NCBI GenBank assembly: GCA_028868535.1
Contig: JAGWUH010000015.1
Location: forward strand, 1 to 64,000
Direction of reading: 5' to 3'
DNA: 64,000 bases
DNA from: Sphingomonadales bacterium
Lineage (GTDB): Bacteria; Pseudomonadota; Alphaproteobacteria; Sphingomonadales; Sphingomonadaceae
Shown here: positions 7,376 through 16,136 of the stretch, piece by piece
Layout of the letters: every line of letters starts with the position of its first letter
Position numbering within the stretch: position 1 is the first letter of the stretch
Notes under the pieces: model-generated
Seen by the model: the letters and a program-made list of their open reading frames with translations, nothing else
The model's database searches: none
Told to the model about the DNA's origin: nothing
Translations under genes and position numbers: made by a program

Positions 7376-8344
7376 ATGCTGACACGTCTTTCCCTGGGCC
7401 GCCTGTCGCTGCTGGCGCTGGCCATGCCGGTCGCTGCCGGCGCGCAGCCGGTGACGCCGATCACGGCGACGACGGGGGCGGCGACGACCGGCGCGGCGCG
7501 GTCGGGGGAGACCATCCCGTCGGCGGCGCCGGGGCAGGCGCCGGCCGGGTCGGTGGGCGGCATGGGCGACATCAATCTCTATCCCAAGCGCGTCGTCATC
7601 AGCGATCGCGAGCGCACCGCCAGCATCGGCCTGTACAACCGCGCGGCGGCGACCGGGGACTATGACATCACCCTGGGCGACATGATGATGACCCCGGAAG
7701 GGCGGCTGGTCGACCTCGCCTCGGTCAGCGATCCGGCGCTGCGGGCGAAAGTGCAGTCCGCCAGCGGCCTGCTGAAGTGGTCGCCGCACCGGGTGACGCT
7801 GCCCGCCAACGAGGCGCAGATGGTGAGGATCATGGCGCGGGTGCCGCCGGGGCTGGCGCCGGGGGAGTATCGCACGCATTTCTCGGCGGTGGCGGTGCCG
7901 CCGGAAAGCGGCGAGCTTTCGATCGAGCAGGCCGCCGGGGCGACGCAGGGCAACAGCGTCGGCGTGCGGATCGTGCCGCGCTTCGGCATCTCGATCCCGG
8001 TGATCGTGCGCGTCGGCGAGACGACGCTGACCGTGGGCCTCGAAGGGCTGCAGGTGGCGCGGATGCCGGGCGGCCCGGTGTTCGTGTTCCGCGTGACCCG
8101 CAGCGGCACGCGATCAGCGTTCGGCGACATCAGCGTGACCGCGCCGGGGACGAAGAAGCCGCTGGCGGAGATCCGCGGCATCGGCGTCTATACCGAGATC
8201 GGCGCGCGCACGGTGCAGGTGCCGATCGACCCCAAGGCCGATCCGCGCAGCTATGCGCCGGGGGCGAAAGTGACGGTCAGCTACGTCGATGACGACTTCG
8301 CCCCCGGCCGGACGCTGGCGCGGCAGGACTTCATCGTGCCGTGA
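7376..8344 (+). CDS. PapD-like periplasmic fimbrial chaperone
   Basis: A 322-aa secreted protein expected to fold and cap DUF4402 subunits in the periplasm before delivery to the usher. The signal peptide covers about residues 1-23 (LALAMPVAAGAQ), followed by a low-complexity Ala/Thr linker to about residue 60. The immunoglobulin-like chaperone fold begins at INLYPKRVVISDRERTASI and includes LKWSPHRVTLPANEAQMVRI, the pattern of the strand that donates to subunits, and a FGISIPVIVR strand. It is longer than classical PapD (about 240 aa), as is common in alphaproteobacterial alternative systems. Its stop overlaps the GTG of the usher gene (GTGA). Confidence 0.8.
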   Translation: MLTRLSLGRLSLLALAMPVAAGAQPVTPITATTGAATTGAARSGETIPSAAPGQAPAGSVGGMGDINLYPKRVVISDRERTASIGLYNRAAATGDYDITLGDMMMTPEGRLVDLASVSDPALRAKVQSASGLLKWSPHRVTLPANEAQMVRIMARVPPGLAPGEYRTHFSAVAVPPESGELSIEQAAGATQGNSVGVRIVPRFGISIPVIVRVGETTLTVGLEGLQVARMPGGPVFVFRVTRSGTRSAFGDISVTAPGTKKPLAEIRGIGVYTEIGARTVQVPIDPKADPRSYAPGAKVTVSYVDDDFAPGRTLARQDFIVP

Positions 8345-11300
8345 ATTCCCGGGGGCGGGGCAGGTCCGGGCGATCCGGGCGGGTTCCCGCCGCGCTCGGC
8401 TCGGCGCTGATCGGCGCGACGCTGCTGCTGCGCGGGGAGGAGACCGGCGAGCCGCAGGGCGATCCCGATGCGCCGGCGCCGGCGCAACCGCGCGAGGCGC
8501 CCCCGGCGGCGATGCCCGCGCCGGGATTCGGCGCGATGCGGCTGGAATTGCTGGCGGAGACGGCGCCCCCGGCAAAGCCGGCGGCGCGGCGCGCGAAGGA
8601 GACGCAGCGATCGGTCCGGCCGGACGGCCCCGTGGCCGCACCGATGCCGGCGGTGCAGAGGCCGGCGGCGGAAGCGGCGGTGGCCCACGAGGAGGGAGAG
8701 GCTGCGCCCGAGCCGGCGTTGGCGTTGGCCGGTGCGGTGCCGGTCCCGGCGAACGCGGCGCCTGAGGGCAGCGCGGTTCCGGTGCCGGTGCCGGTGGCGG
8801 TTGCGCCGACGGAACCGGTGGCGGTGTCCGGCCCGGTCGCGGGGCCGGAGCAGGTCTCGGAGGCGGAGCCGGTGCCGGAAGCGTCGCCGGGCGCGGTGGA
8901 CGGAACCGGGCTTCCCGCGCCGCAGCAACTGGCCCTGGCCGATGCGGCGCGGTTGCCGCCCGCGGTGGCGGACGCGTTGCCGCGACCGGCTTTCGGCGGT
9001 GCGGCGTCGGTTCAGGCGGCCGCGCCAGTCGGGCTGGCGACGGTTCCGGCGGCGGTGGCGCCGCCGGCCCCGCCGTCGCGCGACCCGGCGCCGGCGGCAG
9101 CGGGTCTGGTGCTGCCGAAGCCGCAGTTCGGGCACGTGGCGCCCGGGTTGGGGCGCGCCGGCCCCGTGGCCGACGCGGCGGCGCTGGCGCCGGCGGGGCA
9201 GGCGCCGATGGCGGGGTTCGTGCCGGCCGCCGCGTTTTCGGGCGACGACGAGCTGATCCTCCAGGTCGAGACCGCGCATGGCGAAGTGGCGGACACGGTG
9301 ACCGCCTATGGCACGCGCGCCGGGGTCTATCTGCCGCTGGGTGAAGTGGCGCGGTTGCTGGACCTGGCGATCGCGATCAGCGACGACGGACGCTATGCTT
9401 CCGGCTGGGTGCTCGACGAGAAGCAGCAGGTCTCGATCAACCTGCGCGAGGGGGTGATGCGCGTGGGGGGACGCGAGATCGCGCTGGCCCCGCGCGAGGC
9501 GGCGGCGTTCGACGGCGAGCTCTACCTGAAGGCCGAGCGCTTTGCCGACCTGATGCCGCTGGCGCTGCAGGTGGACCTGCGCGCGCAGACGGTGACGGTG
9601 AAGACGGCGGCGGCGTTCCCGTTCGAGCAGCGCGCGGCGCGCGAGGCGGCGCGGGAGCGGCTGGGCAGCCAGGGTGGCCAGGGCCAGCGGCATGACCCGC
9701 GCGAGACGACACCGTGGCAGGCGCTGTCGTTCCCGATCGGCGAGGTGGAGCTGCGCGGGGTGTCCGACACCGCGCAGGGAACGCGGGCCGAGGGCGACAT
9801 CCGGCTGGCCGGCGACCTCGCGTTCATGACCGCGCGGGTGTTCGCCAGCACCAGCACCCGCGAGGGTGTGACGGCGGCGCGGATCGAGCTGGGGCGGCGC
9901 GATCCCGATGGCGGCCTGCTGGGGCCGCTGCGCGCGACCGAGTTCCAGCTGGGCGACGTGTCGACCGCGGCGCTGCCGCTGGGGCTGCGCGGCATCGGCG
10001 GGCGCGGGGCGATGGTCAGCAACACGCCGCTGGAGCGCGTGTCGGTATTCGATCGCATCGACCTGCGCGGCGACCTGCCCGACGGCTACGAGGCCGAACT
10101 CTATCGCAACAACACGCTGGTCGGTTCGACGCGGTCGGGGGTGAACGGGCAGTACGAGTTCCTGCAGGTGCCGGTCGAGTTCGGGCTGAACGTGTTCCGG
10201 CTGGTGCTCTATGGCCCGCAGGGGCAGCGGCGCGAGCAGGTGCGGCGGATCACCGTGGGCGACGGGCGGCTGGGCAAGGGCGAGTTCCTGTACAGCGTCG
10301 GGGTGGCGCAGAAGGACGTCAACCTGCTCGACGTGCGCGCCGCCAATTTCGTGCCGGGGCAGGACTTCGGCGCCTGGCGCGCGACCGCGCAGGTGCAGTA
10401 CGGGCTGACCACGGGGCTGACCACGGTGCTGGGCGGCGGCTGGTACCAGTCGCTGGGCGGGACGCACTGGCTGGCGACCGGCGGGTTGCGCAGCGGTCTT
10501 GGCGGGGTGGCGGCGCGGCTGGACCTCGGCATCGCCGACGGCGGCGGCAAGGCGGTTACCGCCGGCCTCGGCGGAAAGCTGGCGGGGATCAACTGGACCG
10601 CGACGCACGCCGAGTACTTTGGCCGCTTCAGCGACGAGCTGGCGGCGTTTACGATCGATCCGCTGCGCCGGGCCAGCGAGGTGGACGCCAATGCGACGCT
10701 GCACTTCGGATCGGCCGCGGCGCCGCGGGTCATGCCGCTGGCGGCGCGGTTCCGTCGCATCGAGTATGCCGACGGGCGTGCGGAGACGCAGGCATCGCTG
10801 CGCGCGTCGCTGCTGGTGTCACGGCTGCTGGCGTCGAACGCGCTGACCTATGACCGCAGTTCGCGACCGGGCGGGCCGACGGTGTCGCGGCTGACCGGCG
10901 GGTTCGACCTGGCGACGCTGTCCGGTTCGCGGACGCAGGTGCGCGGCTCGCTCGACTATGACCTGCTGCCGCGCGTGAAGCTGAATGCGGCGCAAGTCGA
11001 GCTGGACCGGGCGATCGGCAAGGACACGCTGGTCAAGGCGGCGGTAGGGCACGTGCTGACGTCGCACGATACCACGCTGGGACTGTCCGCGGTGCGGCGG
11101 TTTCGGCAGTTCTCGCTGGCGTTCGACGGGACGATGACCTTGCCGCGCCGGACCTACGCGGCGACGCTGCGGCTGGGGTTCAGCTTTGGGCGCAACCCGC
11201 TGACGCGGTCGCTGTTCGTCGACCGGCCGGGGCTGGCGGCGGGCGGGGCGGTGGCGATCCGGGCCTGGGCGGACGAGGACGGCGACCACCGCTTCGGCCC

Positions 11301-11823
11301 GGGCGAGAAGGGCATCGAGGGCGTGGAATTCGACACCGGCGCGGTGACCGGCAGGACCGACCGCCAGGGCGTGGCGCTGATCGGCGGGATCGGCGACGGC
11401 ACGCGCGTGGGGGTGCACATCAACGCCGAGACTCTGCCCGACATCGCCATGGCGCCGGTGTCCGAAGGGGTGGAGATCGTGCCGCGCCCCGGGCGCATCC
11501 ACGTCAGCGGGTTCGCGATCGAGGCGCTGAGCGAGATCGAGGGCGGGGCCTGGCTCGGCGCCGGGGGACGCGGGGTCTCGGGGCTGCACCTGCTGCTGGT
11601 CGATGGCACCGGCAAGCCGGTGGCCAAGGCGCGGACGGCGGCGGGCGGATCGTTCCTGTTCGAGCAGGTGCGGCCTGGCCGATACCGGCTGGCGATCGAT
11701 CCCGGCCAGGCGCAGCGGCTGGGGATCGCGCTGGTCGATGCGCCGCTGGTGGTGGTCGGGCCGAAGGCGACGACGGTGCGGGTGGAGCTGAACGTCGCGG
11801 TGCGGGGCGGCACGGAAAAGTGA
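8341..11823 (+). CDS. outer-membrane usher-like protein with long Ala/Pro-rich N-terminal region
   Basis: An 1160-aa protein starting at a GTG coupled to the chaperone stop. Residues 1-31 are a basic stretch followed by a hydrophobic segment (VPAALGSALIGATLLL), acting as signal or anchor. Residues about 32-300 are extremely rich in Ala, Pro, Val and Glu, with PVPVPVAV-type runs. The usher-like part starts near DDELILQVETAHGEV (about 301) and contains a beta-barrel-like section plus a carboxypeptidase-regulatory-like insertion (LYRNNTLVGSTRSGVNGQYEF). The C terminus has two small Ig/SdrB-like modules (AWADEDGDHRFGPGEKGIEG; GLHLLLVDGTGKPVAKART). It would secrete and assemble the DUF4402 subunits at the outer membrane. 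Usher identity rests mainly on context and architecture. Confidence 0.65.
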   Translation: MNSRGRGRSGRSGRVPAALGSALIGATLLLRGEETGEPQGDPDAPAPAQPREAPPAAMPAPGFGAMRLELLAETAPPAKPAARRAKETQRSVRPDGPVAAPMPAVQRPAAEAAVAHEEGEAAPEPALALAGAVPVPANAAPEGSAVPVPVPVAVAPTEPVAVSGPVAGPEQVSEAEPVPEASPGAVDGTGLPAPQQLALADAARLPPAVADALPRPAFGGAASVQAAAPVGLATVPAAVAPPAPPSRDPAPAAAGLVLPKPQFGHVAPGLGRAGPVADAAALAPAGQAPMAGFVPAAAFSGDDELILQVETAHGEVADTVTAYGTRAGVYLPLGEVARLLDLAIAISDDGRYASGWVLDEKQQVSINLREGVMRVGGREIALAPREAAAFDGELYLKAERFADLMPLALQVDLRAQTVTVKTAAAFPFEQRAAREAARERLGSQGGQGQRHDPRETTPWQALSFPIGEVELRGVSDTAQGTRAEGDIRLAGDLAFMTARVFASTSTREGVTAARIELGRRDPDGGLLGPLRATEFQLGDVSTAALPLGLRGIGGRGAMVSNTPLERVSVFDRIDLRGDLPDGYEAELYRNNTLVGSTRSGVNGQYEFLQVPVEFGLNVFRLVLYGPQGQRREQVRRITVGDGRLGKGEFLYSVGVAQKDVNLLDVRAANFVPGQDFGAWRATAQVQYGLTTGLTTVLGGGWYQSLGGTHWLATGGLRSGLGGVAARLDLGIADGGGKAVTAGLGGKLAGINWTATHAEYFGRFSDELAAFTIDPLRRASEVDANATLHFGSAAAPRVMPLAARFRRIEYADGRAETQASLRASLLVSRLLASNALTYDRSSRPGGPTVSRLTGGFDLATLSGSRTQVRGSLDYDLLPRVKLNAAQVELDRAIGKDTLVKAAVGHVLTSHDTTLGLSAVRRFRQFSLAFDGTMTLPRRTYAATLRLGFSFGRNPLTRSLFVDRPGLAAGGAVAIRAWADEDGDHRFGPGEKGIEGVEFDTGAVTGRTDRQGVALIGGIGDGTRVGVHINAETLPDIAMAPVSEGVEIVPRPGRIHVSGFAIEALSEIEGGAWLGAGGRGVSGLHLLLVDGTGKPVAKARTAAGGSFLFEQVRPGRYRLAIDPGQAQRLGIALVDAPLVVVGPKATTVRVELNVAVRGGTEK

Positions 11824-11912
11824 GCGGCGCCGCGCGCGGTTGATGCATCGCAATGTCAATTGCAGCGCGGGGGGCGAACCTGCCGGCAGACACGACACCA
11901 CAAGGATCGAAG

Positions 11913-12158
11913 ATGAGCCACGTCCCCCACGAACTGCACGATGAATTCCCCAAGCATGCGGCGCTGCTGCACGAGCTGAAGGTCTCGGACGGCCATTTCC
12001 AGAAGCTGGCTGCCCGCTATCACGACATCAATCGCGAGATTCACCGCATCGAATCGGAAGTCAGCCCGGCATCGGACCAGGCGCTGGAGGACCTCAAGAA
12101 GCAGCGGCTGGGGCTGCTCGACGAAGTTTCGCAGGTGCTGGCGAAGGCGAAGGCCTGA
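11913..12158 (+). CDS. YdcH/DUF465 family small protein
   Basis: An 81-aa, all-helical DUF465 protein with the family signature HELHDEFPKH near the N terminus and a charged coiled-coil-like region (LAARYHDINREIHRIESE, then LKKQRLGLLDEV). AAGGA lies 7 nt before the ATG at 11913; the longer open frame upstream has no family similarity. Members are widespread in proteobacteria and their function is not established. It converges with the HWE kinase gene across 15 bp. Confidence 0.85.
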   Translation: MSHVPHELHDEFPKHAALLHELKVSDGHFQKLAARYHDINREIHRIESEVSPASDQALEDLKKQRLGLLDEVSQVLAKAKA

Positions 12159-12173
12159 GCGCGGGCACGGCGC

Positions 12174-13637
12174 CTATTCAGTCGGGATCACGATCCGGCA
12201 GGTGACGCCTTCGGGATCGAAGGCGATCTCCGCGCCGGTGCCGTCGCCGCCCTTGAGGCTGCGGGTGATCAGCGTCTGGCCGAAGCCGTGGCGGGTGGGC
12301 GGCGAAACCGCCGGGCCGCCGCGTTCGCGCCATTCCACCGCGAAACGGCGGGGGCCGGCGGGGGCGCCGGTGACGGTGACGGTGCCGCTCTCGCGCGAGA
12401 GCGCGCCGTACTTGACGGCGTTGGTCGCGAGCTCGTGCAGGACGAGGCCGAAAGCGATGCCGATGTTGGGCGGGACCAGGCAGGCCATCGCCCGGATGTC
12501 GACGCTCGGGCCGGTGCTGGCGACGTAGGGCGCGAGCTCGGCCTTGACCACGGCGGCGAGGTCGACGCCGGTCCAGGCGCGCTCGGTCAGCAGGTTGTGC
12601 GTGGCTGCCAGCGCCTGGATGCGGCGCACGAAGCGGCCGCGGAAATCGTCGATGTCCTGGCAGCCGGCGGCGGTGCGGCTGCAGATCGAGATGACCATCG
12701 CCAGCGTGTTCTTCACGCGGTGGTCGAGCTCGTGCATCAGCAGGGTCTGGCGCTTTTCGATGTCCTTGCGTTCGGACATGTCGACCAGGGTGATGACGCT
12801 GCCGCCAATCGCCTCGCCCGAGAGCCGCAGCGGGGCGACGCTGACCAGCAGGTCGCGCGGGGGCGAGAGATAGTCGGCGGAGGCTTCGAGGCCCTTGATC
12901 TCGTTGCCGTCGGCGGCGATCGCCAGCAGTTCACCCGGGTGCAGGATGGCGCCGCCGATCGGGAAGCCGAAGGGAAAAGCATCCTCGAAGGCGAGGCCGG
13001 CGGGCTCGGTCCGGGCCAGCGCGGCGGCGGCGGCGTTGGCGCTGGTGACGCGGCCGTGGCGGTCACAGACCACCACCGCCTCGTTGGCCGAGGTCAGCAC
13101 GGCGCGGCTGATGCGCTCGGACTCGCGCGCGGCGGCGGCCTCGATGCGGGCGGTGACGTCGGTGAACGTCAGCGCGCAGCCGGTGCCGAAGGCAAGCGGC
13201 AGCGGGGCCGCGGTCAGGACGAGATGGCGGCTGGCGCCGCGGTGGTGCTGGACGAACTGGGTCTGGTGGCGATCGTCGCCGGCGCGGACGATGGTCTCGC
13301 GCGCGATCTGCGCCGAGGCCGGGTCGAGCTGGGCGAACAGGCCGTCGCGCTGGAGGGCTGCCGTCGTGCAGCCGAGCAGGTGGCACAGCGCGGCGTTGGC
13401 GTAGAGCACCTGCTGCGCCCCGTCGAGCGCGACCGCGCCGATGTCCATCGCCTCCATCAGCGCGCGGTAGCTCTCGTCGCCGCCGGCCAGCGCAAAGACC
13501 GCGTCCTCGTCGGCGGCGCGGACCACCAGCGCGTCGGCATCGCCCTCGCGGATCGCGCGCAGCGTTTCCTCGGCCTCGGCGAGGCGGCGGCGCAGCTCGT
13601 CGAAGGGGAGGTCTTGCAGGGGATCGGCCGTGGTCAC
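12174..13637 (-). CDS. PAS-containing HWE-family sensor histidine kinase
   Basis: A 487-aa soluble kinase (no membrane segments). Residues 1-40 are a helical, coiled-coil-like lead; two PAS-type sensor regions follow (about 50-165 and 175-290), the second ending in VITLVDMSERKDIEK. The HWE dimerisation box is MHELDHRVKNTLAMV with phosphoacceptor His306; the ATPase part has HELATNAVKYGAL (N box), the VEWRERGG segment that gives the family its W-x-E, and a terminal GFGQTLI. HWE kinases in alphaproteobacteria often feed the PhyR general stress cascade. It starts at a GTG overlapping the kaiB stop (GTGA), so it is co-translated with the Kai proteins and could read their state (inference). Confidence 0.88.
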   Translation of the reverse strand: MTTADPLQDLPFDELRRRLAEAEETLRAIREGDADALVVRAADEDAVFALAGGDESYRALMEAMDIGAVALDGAQQVLYANAALCHLLGCTTAALQRDGLFAQLDPASAQIARETIVRAGDDRHQTQFVQHHRGASRHLVLTAAPLPLAFGTGCALTFTDVTARIEAAAARESERISRAVLTSANEAVVVCDRHGRVTSANAAAAALARTEPAGLAFEDAFPFGFPIGGAILHPGELLAIAADGNEIKGLEASADYLSPPRDLLVSVAPLRLSGEAIGGSVITLVDMSERKDIEKRQTLLMHELDHRVKNTLAMVISICSRTAAGCQDIDDFRGRFVRRIQALAATHNLLTERAWTGVDLAAVVKAELAPYVASTGPSVDIRAMACLVPPNIGIAFGLVLHELATNAVKYGALSRESGTVTVTGAPAGPRRFAVEWRERGGPAVSPPTRHGFGQTLITRSLKGGDGTGAEIAFDPEGVTCRIVIPTE

Positions 13638-13915
13638 GCGGCCGAGCCCAGTTGCAGGTGCACCAGCACCTTCTCGGTGTCGGACAGATCGCCGATGATC
13701 TTCTGGATCGGCACCGGCAACTGGCGCACCAGCGTCGGGATCGCGACGATGTTGTGCTCCCGCGCGAGGCGGGGGTTTTCCTTGAGGTCGACGACCTTGA
13801 TGACGAAGTTCTGCGCGGCGTTTTCCGCGCAGATGCGTTCGAGATTGCGGATCGCCGCCTGCGATTTCGGGGTCTGGCCGGCGACGTAGAGCGTCAGTTC
13901 GGTGGGCTTGCTCAT
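13634..13915 (-). CDS. kaiB: KaiB-like protein
   Basis: A 93-aa KaiB-family protein (thioredoxin-like, fold-switching family). Family motifs seen are LTLYVAGQTPKSQAAIRNLE at the N terminus, VIKVVDLKENPRLAREHNIVAIPTLV in the middle, with the conserved cis-Pro of AIPTL, and the IGDLSD end. In cyanobacteria KaiB binds the CI ring of KaiC; outside cyanobacteria it often goes with KaiC and a kinase, as here. It begins 4 bp after the kaiC stop and its own stop overlaps the kinase start. No kaiA is present. Confidence 0.92.
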   Translation of the reverse strand: MSKPTELTLYVAGQTPKSQAAIRNLERICAENAAQNFVIKVVDLKENPRLAREHNIVAIPTLVRQLPVPIQKIIGDLSDTEKVLVHLQLGSAA

Positions 13916-13919
13916 CGTC

Positions 13920-15611
13920 CTATCCTGCCTGTTCGGTGTGGCGGAAGCTGTGGCGGCCGGCGGCCAGGCCGTCGGCGTCGCGGGCCGACTGGCGCCGGTA
14001 CTCGGCCTCGGTCTCGACCAGGCGGTTCAGTTCGGCCTCCTCGGCGGCGACCTCGAACTGCAGCGCGGCGATCTGCGCTTCGGCCTTGCGGCGGCGCTGC
14101 TCGACGCGCTCCTGCAGCGCCTCCACGGCGGCGCGGCGCTCGACCTCGTCCTTGCGCACGCGGGCTTCCTCGTAGCGCCGGGCGGAGCCGGTGACGGCGC
14201 CGTTCTCGCCGAGGTAGGGTTCGATCAGGCGGATGCCCTCGCTGCTCATCACGAACTCGCGGACCTGGTTGGAATGGGCCATGCCGCGGGCCTTGAGCAG
14301 GTAGAGCTGGCGGTTGAACTCGCCGTTGACCTCGCGGTTGAGCAGCAGCAGCCAGGCGTCCATCAGCGAGGACAGGCCGGCGTCGGTGCGGGCGATGGTC
14401 TGGTCGTGGGTGAGGTGGGTGAAGATCCCGGTCACGCCCTTGGACTTCAGGTAATCGACCACGCGCAGCAGCATCGCCTGGACTTCCAGGCTCTCGCCGC
14501 TGTCGAGGAAGGCCGACAGCGGATCGAGCACGACCAGCGAGGGCTGGAAGCGGGCGATCTCGCGCAGCATGATCGCGAGATGCATCTCGAGGCTGTAGAA
14601 GGTCGGGCGCGCGGCGACGCAGCGCAGCAGGCCGGATGCGATCATCGGGGCGACGTCGAGGCCGATCGAGCGCATGTTGCGCACCGTCTGTTCGGCCGAT
14701 TCCTCGAACGAGAAATAGAGCGCGCGCTCGCCGGCGCGGCAGGCGGCGGCGGCGAAGCACATCGCGATCGAGCTCTTGCCCGAACCGGCGACGCCCGAGA
14801 CGAGGACGCTGCTGGCGCGGTGGAAGCCGCCGCCCGAGAGCATCCGGTCGAGGTCGGGGACGCCGCTGGTGATGCGCTCGTCGAAGACCTTGTGCGCGAG
14901 GCCGAGCGAGCTGACCGGCAGGACGCTGAAGCCGTCCTCGCCGATCAGGAACGGATATTCGTTGGTGCCGTGCGCGGTGCCGCGGTACTTGACGATGCGC
15001 AGCCGCCGGGTCGAGACCTGGTTGTGGACGCGATGATCGAGCAGGATCACGCAGTCGGAGACGTACTCCTCCAGCCCCTGTCGGGTCAGGGTGCCGTCGC
15101 CGCGCTCGCCGGTGATGACGGCGGTGAGCCCCTTTTCCTTCAACCAGTCGAACAGGCGGCGGATCTCCGCGCGGAGGATCGCCGGGTTCTGGAAGGCGGA
15201 GAACAGGCTTTCGATGGTGTCGAGGACGATGCGGCGGGCGCCGATCTCCTCGACCGCGAGTTCGAGCCGCATGAACAGCGCCTCGAGGTCGTAGTCGCCG
15301 ACTTCGGCAAGCTCCGACGGATCGATGGCGATATGCTCGATGTGGATGCGGCCCTCCTCGACCAGGCCGCCGAGGTCGAAGCCGAGCGAGGCGACGTTGT
15401 CGACGATGTCGCGCGGGCGTTCCTCGAAGGTGACGAAGACGCCGGGTTCGCCCTCGCGCGCGCCGTTGACGAGGAACGTCGAGGCGAACAGGGTCTTGCC
15501 GCAGCCGGCCGAGCCGCAGACCAGCGTCGGCCGTCCGCGCGGGAGACCGCCCGCGGTGATTTCGTCAAAGCCTTCTATGCCCGTCAGGGCCTTCTCGATC
15601 GCAAGCGTCAT
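13920..15611 (-). CDS. kaiC: KaiC-like double-domain ATPase
   Basis: A 563-aa KaiC with two RecA-like domains. Walker A motifs are GSAGCGKT (33-40, CI) and GVAGSGKS (273-280, CII); catalytic-type Glu pairs are in TFEERP (63-64) and SFEESAE (303-304). The CII autophosphorylation position, Ser-Thr in cyanobacteria, is Ser414-Ser415 (GLSSLMD), so both sites are hydroxyl residues but the pattern is S-S. Residues about 477-545 form a charged, heptad-like tail in place of the cyanobacterial KaiA-binding tail. AGGA precedes the ATG by about 6 nt. A consensus EcfG promoter lies 73 bp upstream, which places the operon in the general stress response. Confidence 0.92.
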   Translation of the reverse strand: MTLAIEKALTGIEGFDEITAGGLPRGRPTLVCGSAGCGKTLFASTFLVNGAREGEPGVFVTFEERPRDIVDNVASLGFDLGGLVEEGRIHIEHIAIDPSELAEVGDYDLEALFMRLELAVEEIGARRIVLDTIESLFSAFQNPAILRAEIRRLFDWLKEKGLTAVITGERGDGTLTRQGLEEYVSDCVILLDHRVHNQVSTRRLRIVKYRGTAHGTNEYPFLIGEDGFSVLPVSSLGLAHKVFDERITSGVPDLDRMLSGGGFHRASSVLVSGVAGSGKSSIAMCFAAAACRAGERALYFSFEESAEQTVRNMRSIGLDVAPMIASGLLRCVAARPTFYSLEMHLAIMLREIARFQPSLVVLDPLSAFLDSGESLEVQAMLLRVVDYLKSKGVTGIFTHLTHDQTIARTDAGLSSLMDAWLLLLNREVNGEFNRQLYLLKARGMAHSNQVREFVMSSEGIRLIEPYLGENGAVTGSARRYEEARVRKDEVERRAAVEALQERVEQRRRKAEAQIAALQFEVAAEEAELNRLVETEAEYRRQSARDADGLAAGRHSFRHTEQAG

Positions 15612-15683
15612 GCGTGTCCTGTCGTCCTCGCTGGAACCTGCCGGACGCCGCTTCCATGGAAAATGCTATCCCGCCGCCCAAGA

Positions 15684-15708
15684 AACGCGGGGCGCCGGGT
15701 TTTGTTCC
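15684..15708 (-). promoter_or_regulatory. EcfG-type (general stress response) promoter of kaiC-kaiB-kinase operon
   Basis: On the minus strand GGAAC (15708-15704) is followed after exactly 16 bp by CGTT (15687-15684). This matches the alphaproteobacterial EcfG sigma consensus GGAAC-N16/17-CGTT with no mismatch. It points to kaiC and would give a leader of about 65 nt. Seen directly in the sequence; control by EcfG is inferred from the family consensus. Confidence 0.75.
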
Positions 15709-15782
15709 CGGGGCGGCGATCCCCAAGGCCGGCTTTGTCGCGGGCAAGCAAAGCTTCGCTTGACGAAGATTACTCCACCAAA

Positions 15783-15796
15783 TAGGTAGAGATCAC
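15783..15796 (+). promoter_or_regulatory. TAGGTAGAGATCAC element upstream of kaiC
   Basis: TAGGTAGAGATCAC repeats the TAGGTAG half-site found twice in the fimbrial cluster, located about 75 bp upstream of the EcfG promoter. The second half is degenerate, so this may be chance. Confidence 0.2.
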
Positions 15797-16136
15797 GCCG
15801 CACGAACGCCGCCGACCGGGCCGGCCGTGCATGCAAGGTGCCTGGTCCGCGGCTTTTGATCGGGAAGCAGCTTGCTCCGCGTCACCAACGGCTAAAGCGC
15901 GCGATGCTGGGGCGACAGCGCCAGGCATCGTGTTCCCCTCACTCTGATCGATGAGGCGAAACGATGCGATCCTATCCCCTGACCTGCTGATCCGTCGCGC
16001 CCGCCGGCGACCACCGATGCTTGGTTGCCGCCGCAGCGCCCGATAGCGCGCCCGCGCGATCGCTCCCCGTCGCATAACCCGTGGCCGCCCGGCGGCGACG
16101 GCGCCGTGCGGCCGTTCCAGCCGAGGATTTCCTGCG

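Larger units (their letters stand above)
15612..16136. other. 525-bp gene-free region between kaiC and the MFS gene
   Basis: The kaiC side holds the EcfG promoter (15684-15708), and further out is a TAGGTAG element (15783-15796) and a small inverted repeat CTTCG-N5-CGAAG near 15755. No convincing open frame longer than about 60 codons with coding character, no RNA gene and no clear promoter for the rightward MFS gene were found in the remaining 300 bp. Confidence 0.5.
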
